Shown: positions 1 through 6,043 of the stretch, piece by piece | Layout: each line of letters opens with the position of its first letter | How positions within the stretch are numbered: position 1 is the first letter of the stretch | NCBI GenBank assembly: GCA_028817255.1 | Contig: JAPPQA010000185.1 | Coordinates: forward strand, 1 to 10,594 | Direction: 5' to 3' | Source: Gammaproteobacteria bacterium | GTDB taxonomy: Bacteria; Pseudomonadota; Gammaproteobacteria; Porifericomitales; Porifericomitaceae | Length of the DNA: 10,594 nucleotides | Made by a program: the position numbers and the translations under genes | The notes under the pieces: generated by a model | The model's input: the letters and a program-made list of their open reading frames with translations, nothing else | Told to the model about the DNA's origin: nothing | The model's database searches: none

Positions 1-72
1 GCGACGGCCGCTGGCCGCGACACCGGGTGGTCGCGGGCGGGTAGTGCCGGCGGCTTTATCTTCGGTGTTCAT
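1..72 (-). CDS. Possible N-terminus of an unidentified protein, cut by the window edge
   Basis: An ATG at 72-70 on the minus strand opens a frame that stays open to the window edge (24 codons, beginning MNTEDKAAG and then rich in Arg, Pro and Gly). I do not recognise the protein from so short a piece. Support comes from upstream: a TATAAT box at 169-164 and a hairpin with a U-tract about 14 nt before the ATG, both oriented for leftward transcription. No good Shine-Dalgarno is visible (only AAAAGAAC before the ATG), so the start is uncertain. The plus strand is also open here in two frames, one ending at TAA 86-88, so the 3' end of a plus-strand gene is the alternative. Confidence 0.35.
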   Translation of the reverse strand, partial: MNTEDKAAGTTRPRPPGVAASGRR

Positions 73-86
73 GTTCTTTTGCGGCT

Positions 87-132
87 AAAAAAAACCCCGG
101 CGTGTATCCGATTTGCACCAGACAGACCCCGG
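87..132 (-). terminator. Terminator-like or attenuator-like hairpin with U8 tract
   Basis: Read on the minus strand, CCCCGG is followed about 25-30 nt later by CCGGGG and then directly by eight T (plus-strand A8 at 87-94). Inside the loop, GGTG and CAC can extend the pairing. This is the layout of an intrinsic terminator for leftward transcription. It ends 14 nt before a putative start codon at 72, which suits a transcription attenuator in a leader better than a gene-end terminator. The nearest minus-strand gene upstream ends at 699, more than 500 bp away. The 5' arm (CCCCGGGG) is also self-complementary, so the fold is not unique. Confidence 0.45.
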
Positions 133-163
133 GGGGATTAACGCCTTTTGGGCGCAGATAAAA

Positions 164-169
164 ATTATA
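164..169 (-). promoter_or_regulatory. Consensus -10 box for leftward transcription
   Basis: The minus strand carries an exact TATAAT at 169-164. The best -35-like sequence, ATGACA, lies only 14 nt upstream, shorter than the usual 16-18, so the promoter is not ideal. A start near 157 would give a leader of roughly 85 nt containing a small hairpin (CGCC-CAAAA-GGCG) and then the U8 hairpin before the ATG at 72. Confidence 0.35.
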
Positions 170-247
170 CGCGAAAAGGCAGATGTCATGTGTATGGGGC
201 CATCAAACCGTTACGCAATCGAAGGGAGGAAAAGCGGCTTCCTTATT

Positions 248-471
248 CCGCTATTCCCTCATTTTTCCCATCACTCCCCCCTGGAGGGGGAGTCGCAGCA
301 GCCAAGCCGTCAGGCGCCGGCTGCTGCGGTGGGGGGAGAAGCGGCGGTTGCGATTTCCGTGTCCGCTGGGGGGAAGGAGGCGCCGCTATGCCCCCCACCG
401 GCGCGACTTCGGGCTCCGCCCTCGTCTTGCCGACTCCCCCTCCAGGGGGGAGTGATGCGCGGGAATAGCGG
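248..471. mobile_element. MITE-like non-coding inverted-repeat element
   Basis: A perfect 27-bp inverted repeat pairs 269-295 (starts CATCACTCC, ends GGGAGTCG) with 431-457. A second, outer 11-bp inverted repeat, CCGCTATTCCC at 248-258, pairs with GGGAATAGCGG at 461-471, so the element is about 224 bp and two-layered. Each 27-bp arm holds its own small palindrome (CCCCC-TGGA-GGGGG type), and an internal hairpin pairs GCAGCAGCC (295-303) with GGCTGCTGC (319-327). No convincing gene lies inside, and I see no clear target-site duplication. This is the structure of a miniature inverted-repeat transposable element or a folded intergenic repeat unit. Copies elsewhere in the genome cannot be seen from one window, so mobility is inferred. 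Confidence 0.6.
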
Positions 472-493
472 GGTGGGAATCTTTTCCCCTCAA

Positions 494-522
494 TTTACCC
501 GGGAGAGGTTTTCCGCTACCAT
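494..522 (+). promoter_or_regulatory. Probable promoter of tRNA-Arg
   Basis: TTTACC at 494-499 and TACCAT at 517-522 are separated by 17 bp, each matching consensus at four of six bases. They are followed by the GC-rich stretch CGGCGCG, like the discriminator of stringently controlled stable-RNA promoters. A start near 529 would lie a few bases before the mature tRNA at 535. It sits just outside the inverted-repeat element. Confidence 0.4.
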
Positions 523-534
523 CGGCGCGACTTT

Positions 535-611
535 GCGCCCGTAGCTCAGCTGGATAGAGTGCTAGGCTACGAACCTAGAGGTCGGGGGTTCGAATCCTCC
601 CGGGCGCGCCA
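535..611 (+). tRNA. tRNA-Arg (anticodon ACG)
   Basis: A full cloverleaf can be drawn over 77 nt. The acceptor stem GCGCCCG (535-541) pairs with CGGGCGC (601-607). The D-stem is GCTC/GAGT. The anticodon stem CTAGG/CCTAG holds the loop CTACGAA, with anticodon ACG at 569-571. The T-stem GGGGG/CCTCC flanks TTCGAAT. Discriminator G and an encoded CCA end the gene at 611. ACG is normally edited to ICG to read CGU, CGC and CGA. No other tRNA is adjacent. The 87 bases between it and the antiporter's 3' end (612-698) are GC-rich and hold no clear terminator. Confidence 0.97.
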
Positions 612-698
612 GGATTGCTCGGCGGGGCGAAGGGAGGCAAAGGGGCGGTTTTGCGGTGGCGGGGCGGCGGGTGGCGCGTCCCCGGCCAGCCAAGCCCC

Positions 699-2675
699 TT
701 ATCCCCCCCACAACAGTTTGCGTTTCGCTTTTTTCAAAGATTCCAGCGGGCCTAGCAACACCAGCACGTCGTCGCTTTGCAGCACGGTGCGCGGGTTGGG
801 CGGCTCTTCCCGCACTGCGCCGCGCCGCAGGGCCTCTATGCGAATGTCTTGCGGCATCGGCAGTTCGCCGAGCCGCTTGCCGACGGCGTGGCTGTTGGAA
901 TTGAGCAGCACCGTCTTCAATCGTGGCGCGTCGTGTTCCTCGAGGCCGTCGCTTTCTTCGCCGCCAAAGACTCCTCGCAGTTTTCGGTACTTGTCGTGGC
1001 GAGTCTGTTCCACCAGTCCCAGCAGGCGCTCGGTGGGCACGTGCAGGTAGCCGAGCACGGAGGTTGCCAGCGTGGTCCCGGCCTCCACGTATTCCGGGAC
1101 GATGTCGGTGGCGCCGGCCCGTTGCAGGCTCTGGAAGCGGCTGTCGTCGCGCAAGCGGACGATGATTGGCAGATTGGGTCGGATACTGCGCGCCCAGCGC
1201 ACGATTTTCTCCGCCGCGGGCGGGTCGTCGAAACTGATCGCCAGCGCCGCCGCCTGTTCCACCCCGGCCGCCTTCAGCAATTCGGGGGAACTGCTGTCGC
1301 CGTAGAAGACGTTCTCTCCGGCTTCCCGGCATTGCTGCACGATGATGGGATCGATCTCCAGCGCGGCATAGCGCTGACCGGCGCCGCGCAGGAAGGTTGC
1401 CAGGTTCTGACCCACATGCCCGAAGCCGCACAGTAGCACGTGGTTCGCGGGCGGCTGTCCCTCGGTGTCGGCGGGTTCTCGTCCCTGTTGCCGCGGCGGA
1501 GGTTCCAGGTCTTTGGGGAACAGCCAGGCGATCAGCGCAGAGTCGTAGCGGATCAGAAAAGACGAGATCGCCATGCTGAGAATAATGGCGGCCAGGATCG
1601 GCTGCCCGTCGGCGTGAGTGACGATGCCGGATTGAATGGCCACGATCAGCACGGCCAGGCCGAATTCTCCCCCCTGGCCGAGCAGGATGCCCGTGCGCAG
1701 GGCGACCTGCGGGCGGTGTCCGGCGATAGCGGTCAGCAGGGCGATGAGCAGGCCCTTGCCGAAGATTAGCCCCGGCACCAGCAACAGCAGCCAGGGCCAG
1801 GTCTGCGGGATGACGCGGACGTCCAGCTGGATGCCAACGTGGATGAAGAACAATCCCATCAATACGTCGCGGAACGGCCGCATGTCGCTCTCGATCTGGT
1901 GGCGGTAGGCCGATTCGCCCAGCATGACTCCGGCAAGAAAGGCGCCCAGCGCGAGCGACAGGCCAAACAGATGCCCGATCCCCGCCGCCGCCAGTGCCGC
2001 GAACAGGGCGGTCAGAGTGAACAATTCGTTCGACCGTGCCGCCGCGACCCAGTGGAACAGCGGCCGCAGCAGCCAGTGTCCGGTGGCGTACACCGCCAGC
2101 ACCGCCATTCCTCCCTTGGCGATCGCGCCGGTAAGCGCCAGTCCGGTCGGCTCCTCGCCGAGGAGGGACAGGGTGGGGATGACAGCGAGCAGGGGAATCG
2201 CGGCAAGGTCTTGAAACAGCAGGATGCCCAGCGCCAGCCGACCGTATTGTTGGTGGGATTCCATCCGTTCGGTGAGTTCGCGAACCCCGATTGCCGTCGA
2301 GGAAAGGGCCATGGCGCCTCCCAGCACCAACGCCATGGATGGGGTCATGCCCATCATCATGGCGATCGCCGCGCCGGAGATGGTGGAGATGGTTACCTGG
2401 GCCCCTCCCAGTCCCAGGATCGGCCCGCGCATCGCCAGGAGTTGCGAGAGAGAAAACTCCAGGCCGAGCATGAACAACAGGAATGCGAGCCCGATTTCGG
2501 CGAGCAGATCCAGCCCGGGCCCTTCGGGCAACCAGCCCAGGGCGTGCGGACCGACGGCGATGCCGACCGCCAGGTAGCCGAGCATGGGCGGCAGGTGCAT
2601 GCGTCTCAGTGCGGCGATCATCGCCACCGACAAGCCGAGCAGCAGCAGCACCTGGGATAAGATTTGCTGTTCCAA
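699..2675 (-). CDS. CPA2-family monovalent cation:proton antiporter with TrkA-N and TrkA-C domains (KefB/YbaL type)
   Basis: This inner-membrane protein of 658 residues should exchange K+ (or Na+) for H+ under nucleotide control. Residues 1-385 form a hydrophobic Na+/H+ exchanger domain with the CPA2 signature FQD at 154-156 and the motif LLGQGGEFG at 331-339. A short hydrophilic linker (390-410) leads to a Rossmann TrkA-N/KTN domain, GFGHVG at 417-422, with acidic E440 at the end of the second strand, suiting NAD(H) binding. Residues from about 563 to 655 look like TrkA-C, a regulatory domain absent from E. coli KefB and KefC. The start codon is TTG, preceded by a strong GGAGGAG (2691-2685) at 9 nt spacing. 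The gene stands alone, divergent from a small membrane protein. The exact ion and any glutathione gating cannot be read from sequence. Confidence 0.93.
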   Translation of the reverse strand: MEQQILSQVLLLLGLSVAMIAALRRMHLPPMLGYLAVGIAVGPHALGWLPEGPGLDLLAEIGLAFLLFMLGLEFSLSQLLAMRGPILGLGGAQVTISTISGAAIAMMMGMTPSMALVLGGAMALSSTAIGVRELTERMESHQQYGRLALGILLFQDLAAIPLLAVIPTLSLLGEEPTGLALTGAIAKGGMAVLAVYATGHWLLRPLFHWVAAARSNELFTLTALFAALAAAGIGHLFGLSLALGAFLAGVMLGESAYRHQIESDMRPFRDVLMGLFFIHVGIQLDVRVIPQTWPWLLLLVPGLIFGKGLLIALLTAIAGHRPQVALRTGILLGQGGEFGLAVLIVAIQSGIVTHADGQPILAAIILSMAISSFLIRYDSALIAWLFPKDLEPPPRQQGREPADTEGQPPANHVLLCGFGHVGQNLATFLRGAGQRYAALEIDPIIVQQCREAGENVFYGDSSSPELLKAAGVEQAAALAISFDDPPAAEKIVRWARSIRPNLPIIVRLRDDSRFQSLQRAGATDIVPEYVEAGTTLATSVLGYLHVPTERLLGLVEQTRHDKYRKLRGVFGGEESDGLEEHDAPRLKTVLLNSNSHAVGKRLGELPMPQDIRIEALRRGAVREEPPNPRTVLQSDDVLVLLGPLESLKKAKRKLLWGG

Positions 2676-2711
2676 GGGCGGGAACTCCTCCCCCGTCTCC
2701 GACGAACTCGG

Positions 2712-2719
2712 ATTATAAT
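2712..2719. promoter_or_regulatory. Palindromic -10 box between divergent genes
   Basis: ATTATAAT is self-complementary, so an exact TATAAT reads on both strands (plus 2714-2719, minus 2717-2712). It lies in the 148-bp gap between the antiporter (start 2675, minus) and the small membrane protein (start 2824, plus). Leftward use would give a short leader of about 30 nt before the antiporter; rightward use would give about 100 nt. No good -35 hexamer is visible on either side, so activity is uncertain. Confidence 0.35.
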
Positions 2720-2800
2720 GGCATATGCGGGCGGCGCTTCGGGTAACGGGAGGTTATGCGCCGTCCTTTATCGAGCTCCCGCTATGCGATACTGTGCGCT

Positions 2801-2824
2801 CAGGGGGTATTTCAGGGGGTATTT
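2801..2824 (+). repeat. Tandem 12-bp duplication carrying a ribosome-binding site
   Basis: CAGGGGGTATTT occurs twice in direct succession (2801-2812 and 2813-2824). Each copy contains an AGGGGG Shine-Dalgarno-like core. Only the second is placed to serve the TTG start at 2824. Confidence 0.7.
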
Positions 2825-3027
2825 TGGATTTCTACGAGCCCAAATTGTGGGAGCAAATCCTGGTGGGAGGACTTGCGGTTCTGGTCGTAATGTGGTTCTG
2901 GCCCGGCATCAGGCAGGCGGTGCGCGAGAGCCAGGAGGCGGAGAATCCCGATTGGCGCAGCGCGTTGCTGGCGATCGGCGCGGTAGCGGCGTTCGTGGCC
3001 CTGCTGATCTTCCTGGCCGCGGGTTAA
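2824..3027 (+). CDS. Small two-helix membrane protein, function unknown
   Basis: I cannot name a family with certainty. From a TTG start at 2824 the product is 67 residues. It begins MDFYEPKLWEQ, has a first hydrophobic segment (about residues 12-29, with the motif WFWPG at its end), a charged middle (RQAVRESQEAENPDWRS) and a second hydrophobic segment to the C-terminus, so both ends probably lie on the same side of the membrane. The frame extends upstream to an ATG at 2725, but that stretch has no membrane-protein character. I prefer TTG because AGGGGG (2814-2819) lies just upstream, although the 4-nt spacing is short. Its TAA stop (3025-3027) overlaps the secG stop on the other strand. Hydrophobicity, a clean stop and the fit between flanking genes support a real gene. 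Confidence 0.65.
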   Translation: MDFYEPKLWEQILVGGLAVLVVMWFWPGIRQAVRESQEAENPDWRSALLAIGAVAAFVALLIFLAAG

Positions 3028-3569
3028 GACGGCGGCCGGTCCGGTACCGGCAAATCCTGAGGTTCTTCCGTCGCCGGCGGCGCGGTCTCCGGTTCGTCGG
3101 GGGCTTCGATGTCTTCCGTATTGGCGGACAATCCTTCCCCCGAATCCTCCCCGACATTTCCTGCGTCGGTCGCGTCCGGCCCTGCGAGAGAGGGCAGGGA
3201 TTCGGTTTCCGCGGTTTCCGCCGGCGCCTCCTCCGGCAGGATGGGTATGGACGCGGTGATCCCCTCGTCTGCATCTGCCTCTGTAATCTCAGCGGGGGTT
3301 TGCTGGTCAATGAGGCTTCCCTGCGTGAAGCCCTGTTTGGCAATGTAGGACAAGGCCAGACTGTTGGCCAGGAATACGGTCGCCAGGATGGCGGTCAGGC
3401 GGGTGAAGAAATTGCCCGCCCCCCGGCTGCCGAAAACGGTTGCCGAACTGCCGCTGCCGAAGGAGGCGCCGGCGTCGGCGCCGCGCCCGTGCTGCAACAG
3501 GATGATGGCGATCAGGGCGACGGAAACGATCCCCTGCACGATCGCCAGCAGGCTTTGTAATATGATCAT
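3024..3569 (-). CDS. secG: Protein translocase subunit SecG with long acidic C-terminal tail
   Basis: SecG is the small non-essential subunit of the SecYEG channel and aids SecA-driven export across the inner membrane. Residues 1-80 match the family: a first helix (about 3-26), the conserved polar loop with LLQHGRGADAGASFGSG (24-40) and SRGAGNFFTRLT (48-59), and a second helix (about 58-76). From residue 85 to 181 the protein continues as an acidic, Pro/Ala/Thr-rich and apparently disordered tail, so it is far longer than the roughly 110 residues usual for SecG. The ATG overlaps the tpiA stop in an ATGA (3566-3569), which implies translational coupling. The tpiA-secG order is common in gammaproteobacteria, but the tRNA-Leu and nuo genes that often follow are absent here. 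Confidence 0.93.
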   Translation of the reverse strand: MIILQSLLAIVQGIVSVALIAIILLQHGRGADAGASFGSGSSATVFGSRGAGNFFTRLTAILATVFLANSLALSYIAKQGFTQGSLIDQQTPAEITEADADEGITASIPILPEEAPAETAETESLPSLAGPDATDAGNVGEDSGEGLSANTEDIEAPDEPETAPPATEEPQDLPVPDRPPS

Positions 3570-4348
3570 GATGTCTCCTTCGTCGTTGCCTTACAAATGG
3601 CGATGAACTCGTCCGCCTGCAAGGAGGCGCCTCCAATCAAAGCTCCGGCCACCTCCTCCAGGGAGAAAATCGCGGCGGCATTTTCCCGCCGGACGCTGCC
3701 TCCGTACAGGATCGGTACTTCCTGCGCCAATGCCGCCTCCCGTGCCGCCAGCCTTTCGCGGACGAAGGCATGGGTTTGTCGAATTTCCCCCGCCGCCGCG
3801 CTTTGTCCGCTGCCTATCGCCCATATCGGCTCGTAGGCGATCACCGCCCGGCGCAAAGAGGAAGGCGGACACCGCTTCAGAACCGCGGCCAGTTGCGCGT
3901 CGAGCGTCTCTTCCGTAGCGCCGCTCCGCCTTTCTTCGCGGCGCTCGCCAATGCATATGATCGGGCGCAACCCGGCAGCCAGCGCGACCGCGGCCTTCTC
4001 GGCTACCAGGGCGTTGCTTTCGCCTTGCATCGTTCGGCGTTCGGAATGGCCTATGATCGCAAAGCGGCAATTATAATCCATGAGCATGGCCGCCGAAACC
4101 TCGCCGGTGTGGGCGCCGGCCGCGTGAGGCGAGAGATCCTGGGCGCCCAGGGCGATATCGCTGTCCGCCAGCCGTGCCGCAACTTCCGCCAAATAGACGA
4201 ACGGGGGGCAAAGCGCGACTTCGGGCGCGACCCTGGCGCGCTGTAGGCCGGCCAAGCCCGCGCGCACGGCATCGGCCAGCGGACGCACGGTCGCCAGGGT
4301 GCCGTTCATCTTCCAGTTGGCGACGATCAGAGGACGGCGGGACTGCAT
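3566..4348 (-). CDS. tpiA: Triosephosphate isomerase
   Basis: This cytoplasmic enzyme interconverts dihydroxyacetone phosphate and glyceraldehyde 3-phosphate in glycolysis and gluconeogenesis. All catalytic landmarks are present in the 260-residue product: NWKMNG with N11 and K13, GHSERR with electrophile H101, the AYEPIWAIG loop with catalytic base E173, and YGGSV (215-219) plus GALIGGASL (235-243) for phosphate binding. Length fits the family. I chose the ATG at 4348, preceded by GGAG at 8 nt, over an upstream in-frame GTG at 4378 that would add ten residues with no counterpart in the family. The gene follows the glycosylase after 116 nt and is coupled to secG by a 4-bp overlap. The 116-nt gap may hold its own promoter, but I see no convincing one. 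Confidence 0.97.
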   Translation of the reverse strand: MQSRRPLIVANWKMNGTLATVRPLADAVRAGLAGLQRARVAPEVALCPPFVYLAEVAARLADSDIALGAQDLSPHAAGAHTGEVSAAMLMDYNCRFAIIGHSERRTMQGESNALVAEKAAVALAAGLRPIICIGERREERRSGATEETLDAQLAAVLKRCPPSSLRRAVIAYEPIWAIGSGQSAAAGEIRQTHAFVRERLAAREAALAQEVPILYGGSVRRENAAAIFSLEEVAGALIGGASLQADEFIAICKATTKETS

Positions 4349-4464
4349 ATCGCTTGCTCCGGTGGCAGGGCGGTTCACTGTTCCGCGTACGCCTGGACGT
4401 GCCTTCGGGCCTTACCCGCGCGCGGCATCGCCGCCTGGCAAAAGGCCGCCTTGCGAAAGGGGGC

Positions 4465-5226
4465 TCATGTCCGCGCCGTTTTGCGCCGGCCGCCCCGCCG
4501 CACCGCCTCGTTCCCCACCTTGCCCCTTTCCGCTATGCAATGCCGGCAATCCTTTCGCCCGCTGCACTTTTCTTTGGAGTGGCGAACGATCAGCGCATGG
4601 AACTCGTTATAGAAAGCCGCATCCGCTTGCAGCGACTCCTCCACGCGCAGGCGCAGTATATCATAGCGTTCCTTTTGCCGGGCCCAGCCCAGGCGGGAAA
4701 ACAACCGGCGGGTATAGGCATCTACAACGAATACCGGGCGCCCGCAGGCGTATAGCAGGATGTCGTCGGCCGTTTCCGGTCCGATGCCGTTGACCGACAG
4801 CAGGGATGCGCGCAACTCGTCCGTGGGTATCCGTTGCAGCGCCCGGCACCCTCGTTTCCCCAGCAACCATCGGCACAGGTTTTGCAGTCGGTGCGCCTTA
4901 ACGCGGAAGTAGCCGCAGGCACGGAGCCTGGCGGCCAATTCGTCGTGCGGCAGGGACAGAAGCTTGCGGGGGCGCAGGCAGTCGGTTTCCCGAAGCTTGG
5001 CGATCGCCCGTTCCGCATTTTTCCAGCTGGTGCCCTGGGTCAATACCGCGCCTACCATGACCTCGAAGGGACTGTCTGCGGGCCACCACGATTGCGAGCC
5101 GTAGGCGCGGTACAGGCGGCGGTACAATTGGCGCAGGCGGTTTCGGTTTAAGCCGGTGCCTCCCGGCGGGCGCCGCCGGGCGGGGTTCTTGCGCCCGTTG
5201 CCGCCGTTGCCGCCGATCTTGTTCAT
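4465..5226 (-). CDS. Endonuclease III-like HhH-GPD DNA glycosylase (MagIII-like), lacking the lyase lysine
   Basis: The product (253 residues from ATG 5226) has the HhH-GPD fold of base-excision repair glycosylases. TQGTSWKNAERAI (63-75) matches the TQxTxWxN signature of endonuclease III relatives. The helix-hairpin-helix is at 142-157 (VNGIGPETADDIL), and catalytic aspartate D169 sits in FVVDAYTRR. Where E. coli Nth has the lyase lysine (GVGRKTA), this protein has GIGPETA with E151. That points to a monofunctional glycosylase, as in Helicobacter MagIII, which removes 3-methyladenine. Only three cysteines of an endonuclease III-type cluster remain (C221, C227, C230), followed by a basic tail. 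The frame stays open to an ATG at 5358 inside scpB; I prefer 5226, although neither start has a good Shine-Dalgarno. The first 25 residues are low-complexity Gly/Asn and Arg/Pro. The substrate is inferred. Confidence 0.85.
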   Translation of the reverse strand: MNKIGGNGGNGRKNPARRRPPGGTGLNRNRLRQLYRRLYRAYGSQSWWPADSPFEVMVGAVLTQGTSWKNAERAIAKLRETDCLRPRKLLSLPHDELAARLRACGYFRVKAHRLQNLCRWLLGKRGCRALQRIPTDELRASLLSVNGIGPETADDILLYACGRPVFVVDAYTRRLFSRLGWARQKERYDILRLRVEESLQADAAFYNEFHALIVRHSKEKCSGRKDCRHCIAERGKVGNEAVRRGGRRKTART

Positions 5227-5287
5227 TCTCGTAGAGACGGCTTCTTTCCCCGAAGCGCTCTTGTGGGCGAACGCAGTCCCGGAAGAC

Positions 5288-6043
5288 TCAGCGCCCGGCG
5301 GAAGAGTTTCCGGTTGTCGGTGTTTCTTCGGCGGGCGTATCGCGGTTATGCCCAGCACCCGCGGGCGCGGTTTCCTCGTCTTTTATTTCGGCGTCGTTTC
5401 CCGTGTCCGCCGCCATTTGGATATTCGCGGTCTGGGTCCCATTCCCCTCCTCTTCCGGGGCGTCTCCTCGCAGTTCGGGCAGTGGCGGCAGCTCGCTCAG
5501 TTTTTTCAGGCCGAAGTAATCCAGAAAGGCGCGGGTCGTGGCAAGCAACTCCGGCCGGCCCGGCGTTTCCCGGTGCCCCACGCCGCGGATCCATTCCCGC
5601 TCCTGTAAGGTTCGAATCAGGTTGACGCTCAGGAGCACGCCGCGAATTTCTTCGATCTCCGCACGGGTAATGGGTTGGCGATAAGCGATGATCGCCAGGG
5701 TTTCCAGCAGCGCGCGGGAGAAGCGGGGCGGGCGCTCTTCCCATATCCGGTTGACCCAGTGGGCATAGCGGGATTGGATCCGGAAGCGGTAGCCGCTGGC
5801 GACTTCCTTAAGTTCGACTCCGCGGTCGGCGTACTCGTCGCGCAGGGTTTCCAGAGCCTGGCGTATCTCTTCCGGTGCGGGCGGCGCCGGGTCGGCGGCA
5901 AACAGGTTCCCGATCTGGCGCACGCTGAGCGGGGCTTGTGTAGCCAGCAGGGCGGCCTCTACGATGTTCTTGATTTCGTTGCCGTCCCGGGAGGTTTCGC
6001 CGGCGGTTTCAGGCGGATTTGATGTGGATGGGTCCGTAGGCAT
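5288..6043 (-). CDS. scpB: Segregation and condensation protein B
   Basis: ScpB dimerises and binds ScpA to form the regulatory part of the SMC-ScpAB condensin that organises and segregates chromosomes. The 251-residue product has two winged-helix domains (about 22-100 and 105-180). Family landmarks are LLETLAIIAYRQPITRAEIEEIRG (112-135 region), LIRTLQEREWI (142-152) and the GHRETPGRPELLATT stretch (156-170), followed by FLDYFGL. Residues from about 193 to the end are an acidic, Thr/Ala/Pro-rich tail, probably disordered. The ATG at 6043 lies 35 bp inside scpA with no strong Shine-Dalgarno, so translation is probably coupled. In many relatives a pseudouridine synthase (rluB) follows scpB; here the glycosylase does. 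Confidence 0.96.
   Translation of the reverse strand: MPTDPSTSNPPETAGETSRDGNEIKNIVEAALLATQAPLSVRQIGNLFAADPAPPAPEEIRQALETLRDEYADRGVELKEVASGYRFRIQSRYAHWVNRIWEERPPRFSRALLETLAIIAYRQPITRAEIEEIRGVLLSVNLIRTLQEREWIRGVGHRETPGRPELLATTRAFLDYFGLKKLSELPPLPELRGDAPEEEGNGTQTANIQMAADTGNDAEIKDEETAPAGAGHNRDTPAEETPTTGNSSAGR

Noticed and set aside
113..544. 143-residue plus-strand open frame across the inverted-repeat element
   Set aside because: It spans the repeat arms and the tRNA promoter, is low in complexity and has no ribosome-binding site. It is better explained as non-coding.
562..1431. 289-residue minus-strand open frame overlapping tRNA-Arg and the antiporter
   Set aside because: It is a frame-shifted, Arg-rich reading of the TrkA domains, and its 3' end runs into the tRNA.
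1839..2660. 273-residue plus-strand open frame rich in Gln, Arg and His
   Set aside because: It is the antisense shadow of the antiporter's membrane domain and has no recognisable domain.
3028..3565. A frameshift or gene fusion at the end of secG
   Set aside because: The acidic tail is compositionally consistent, in frame and ends in a stop that abuts the neighbouring gene, so a natural extension is more likely.
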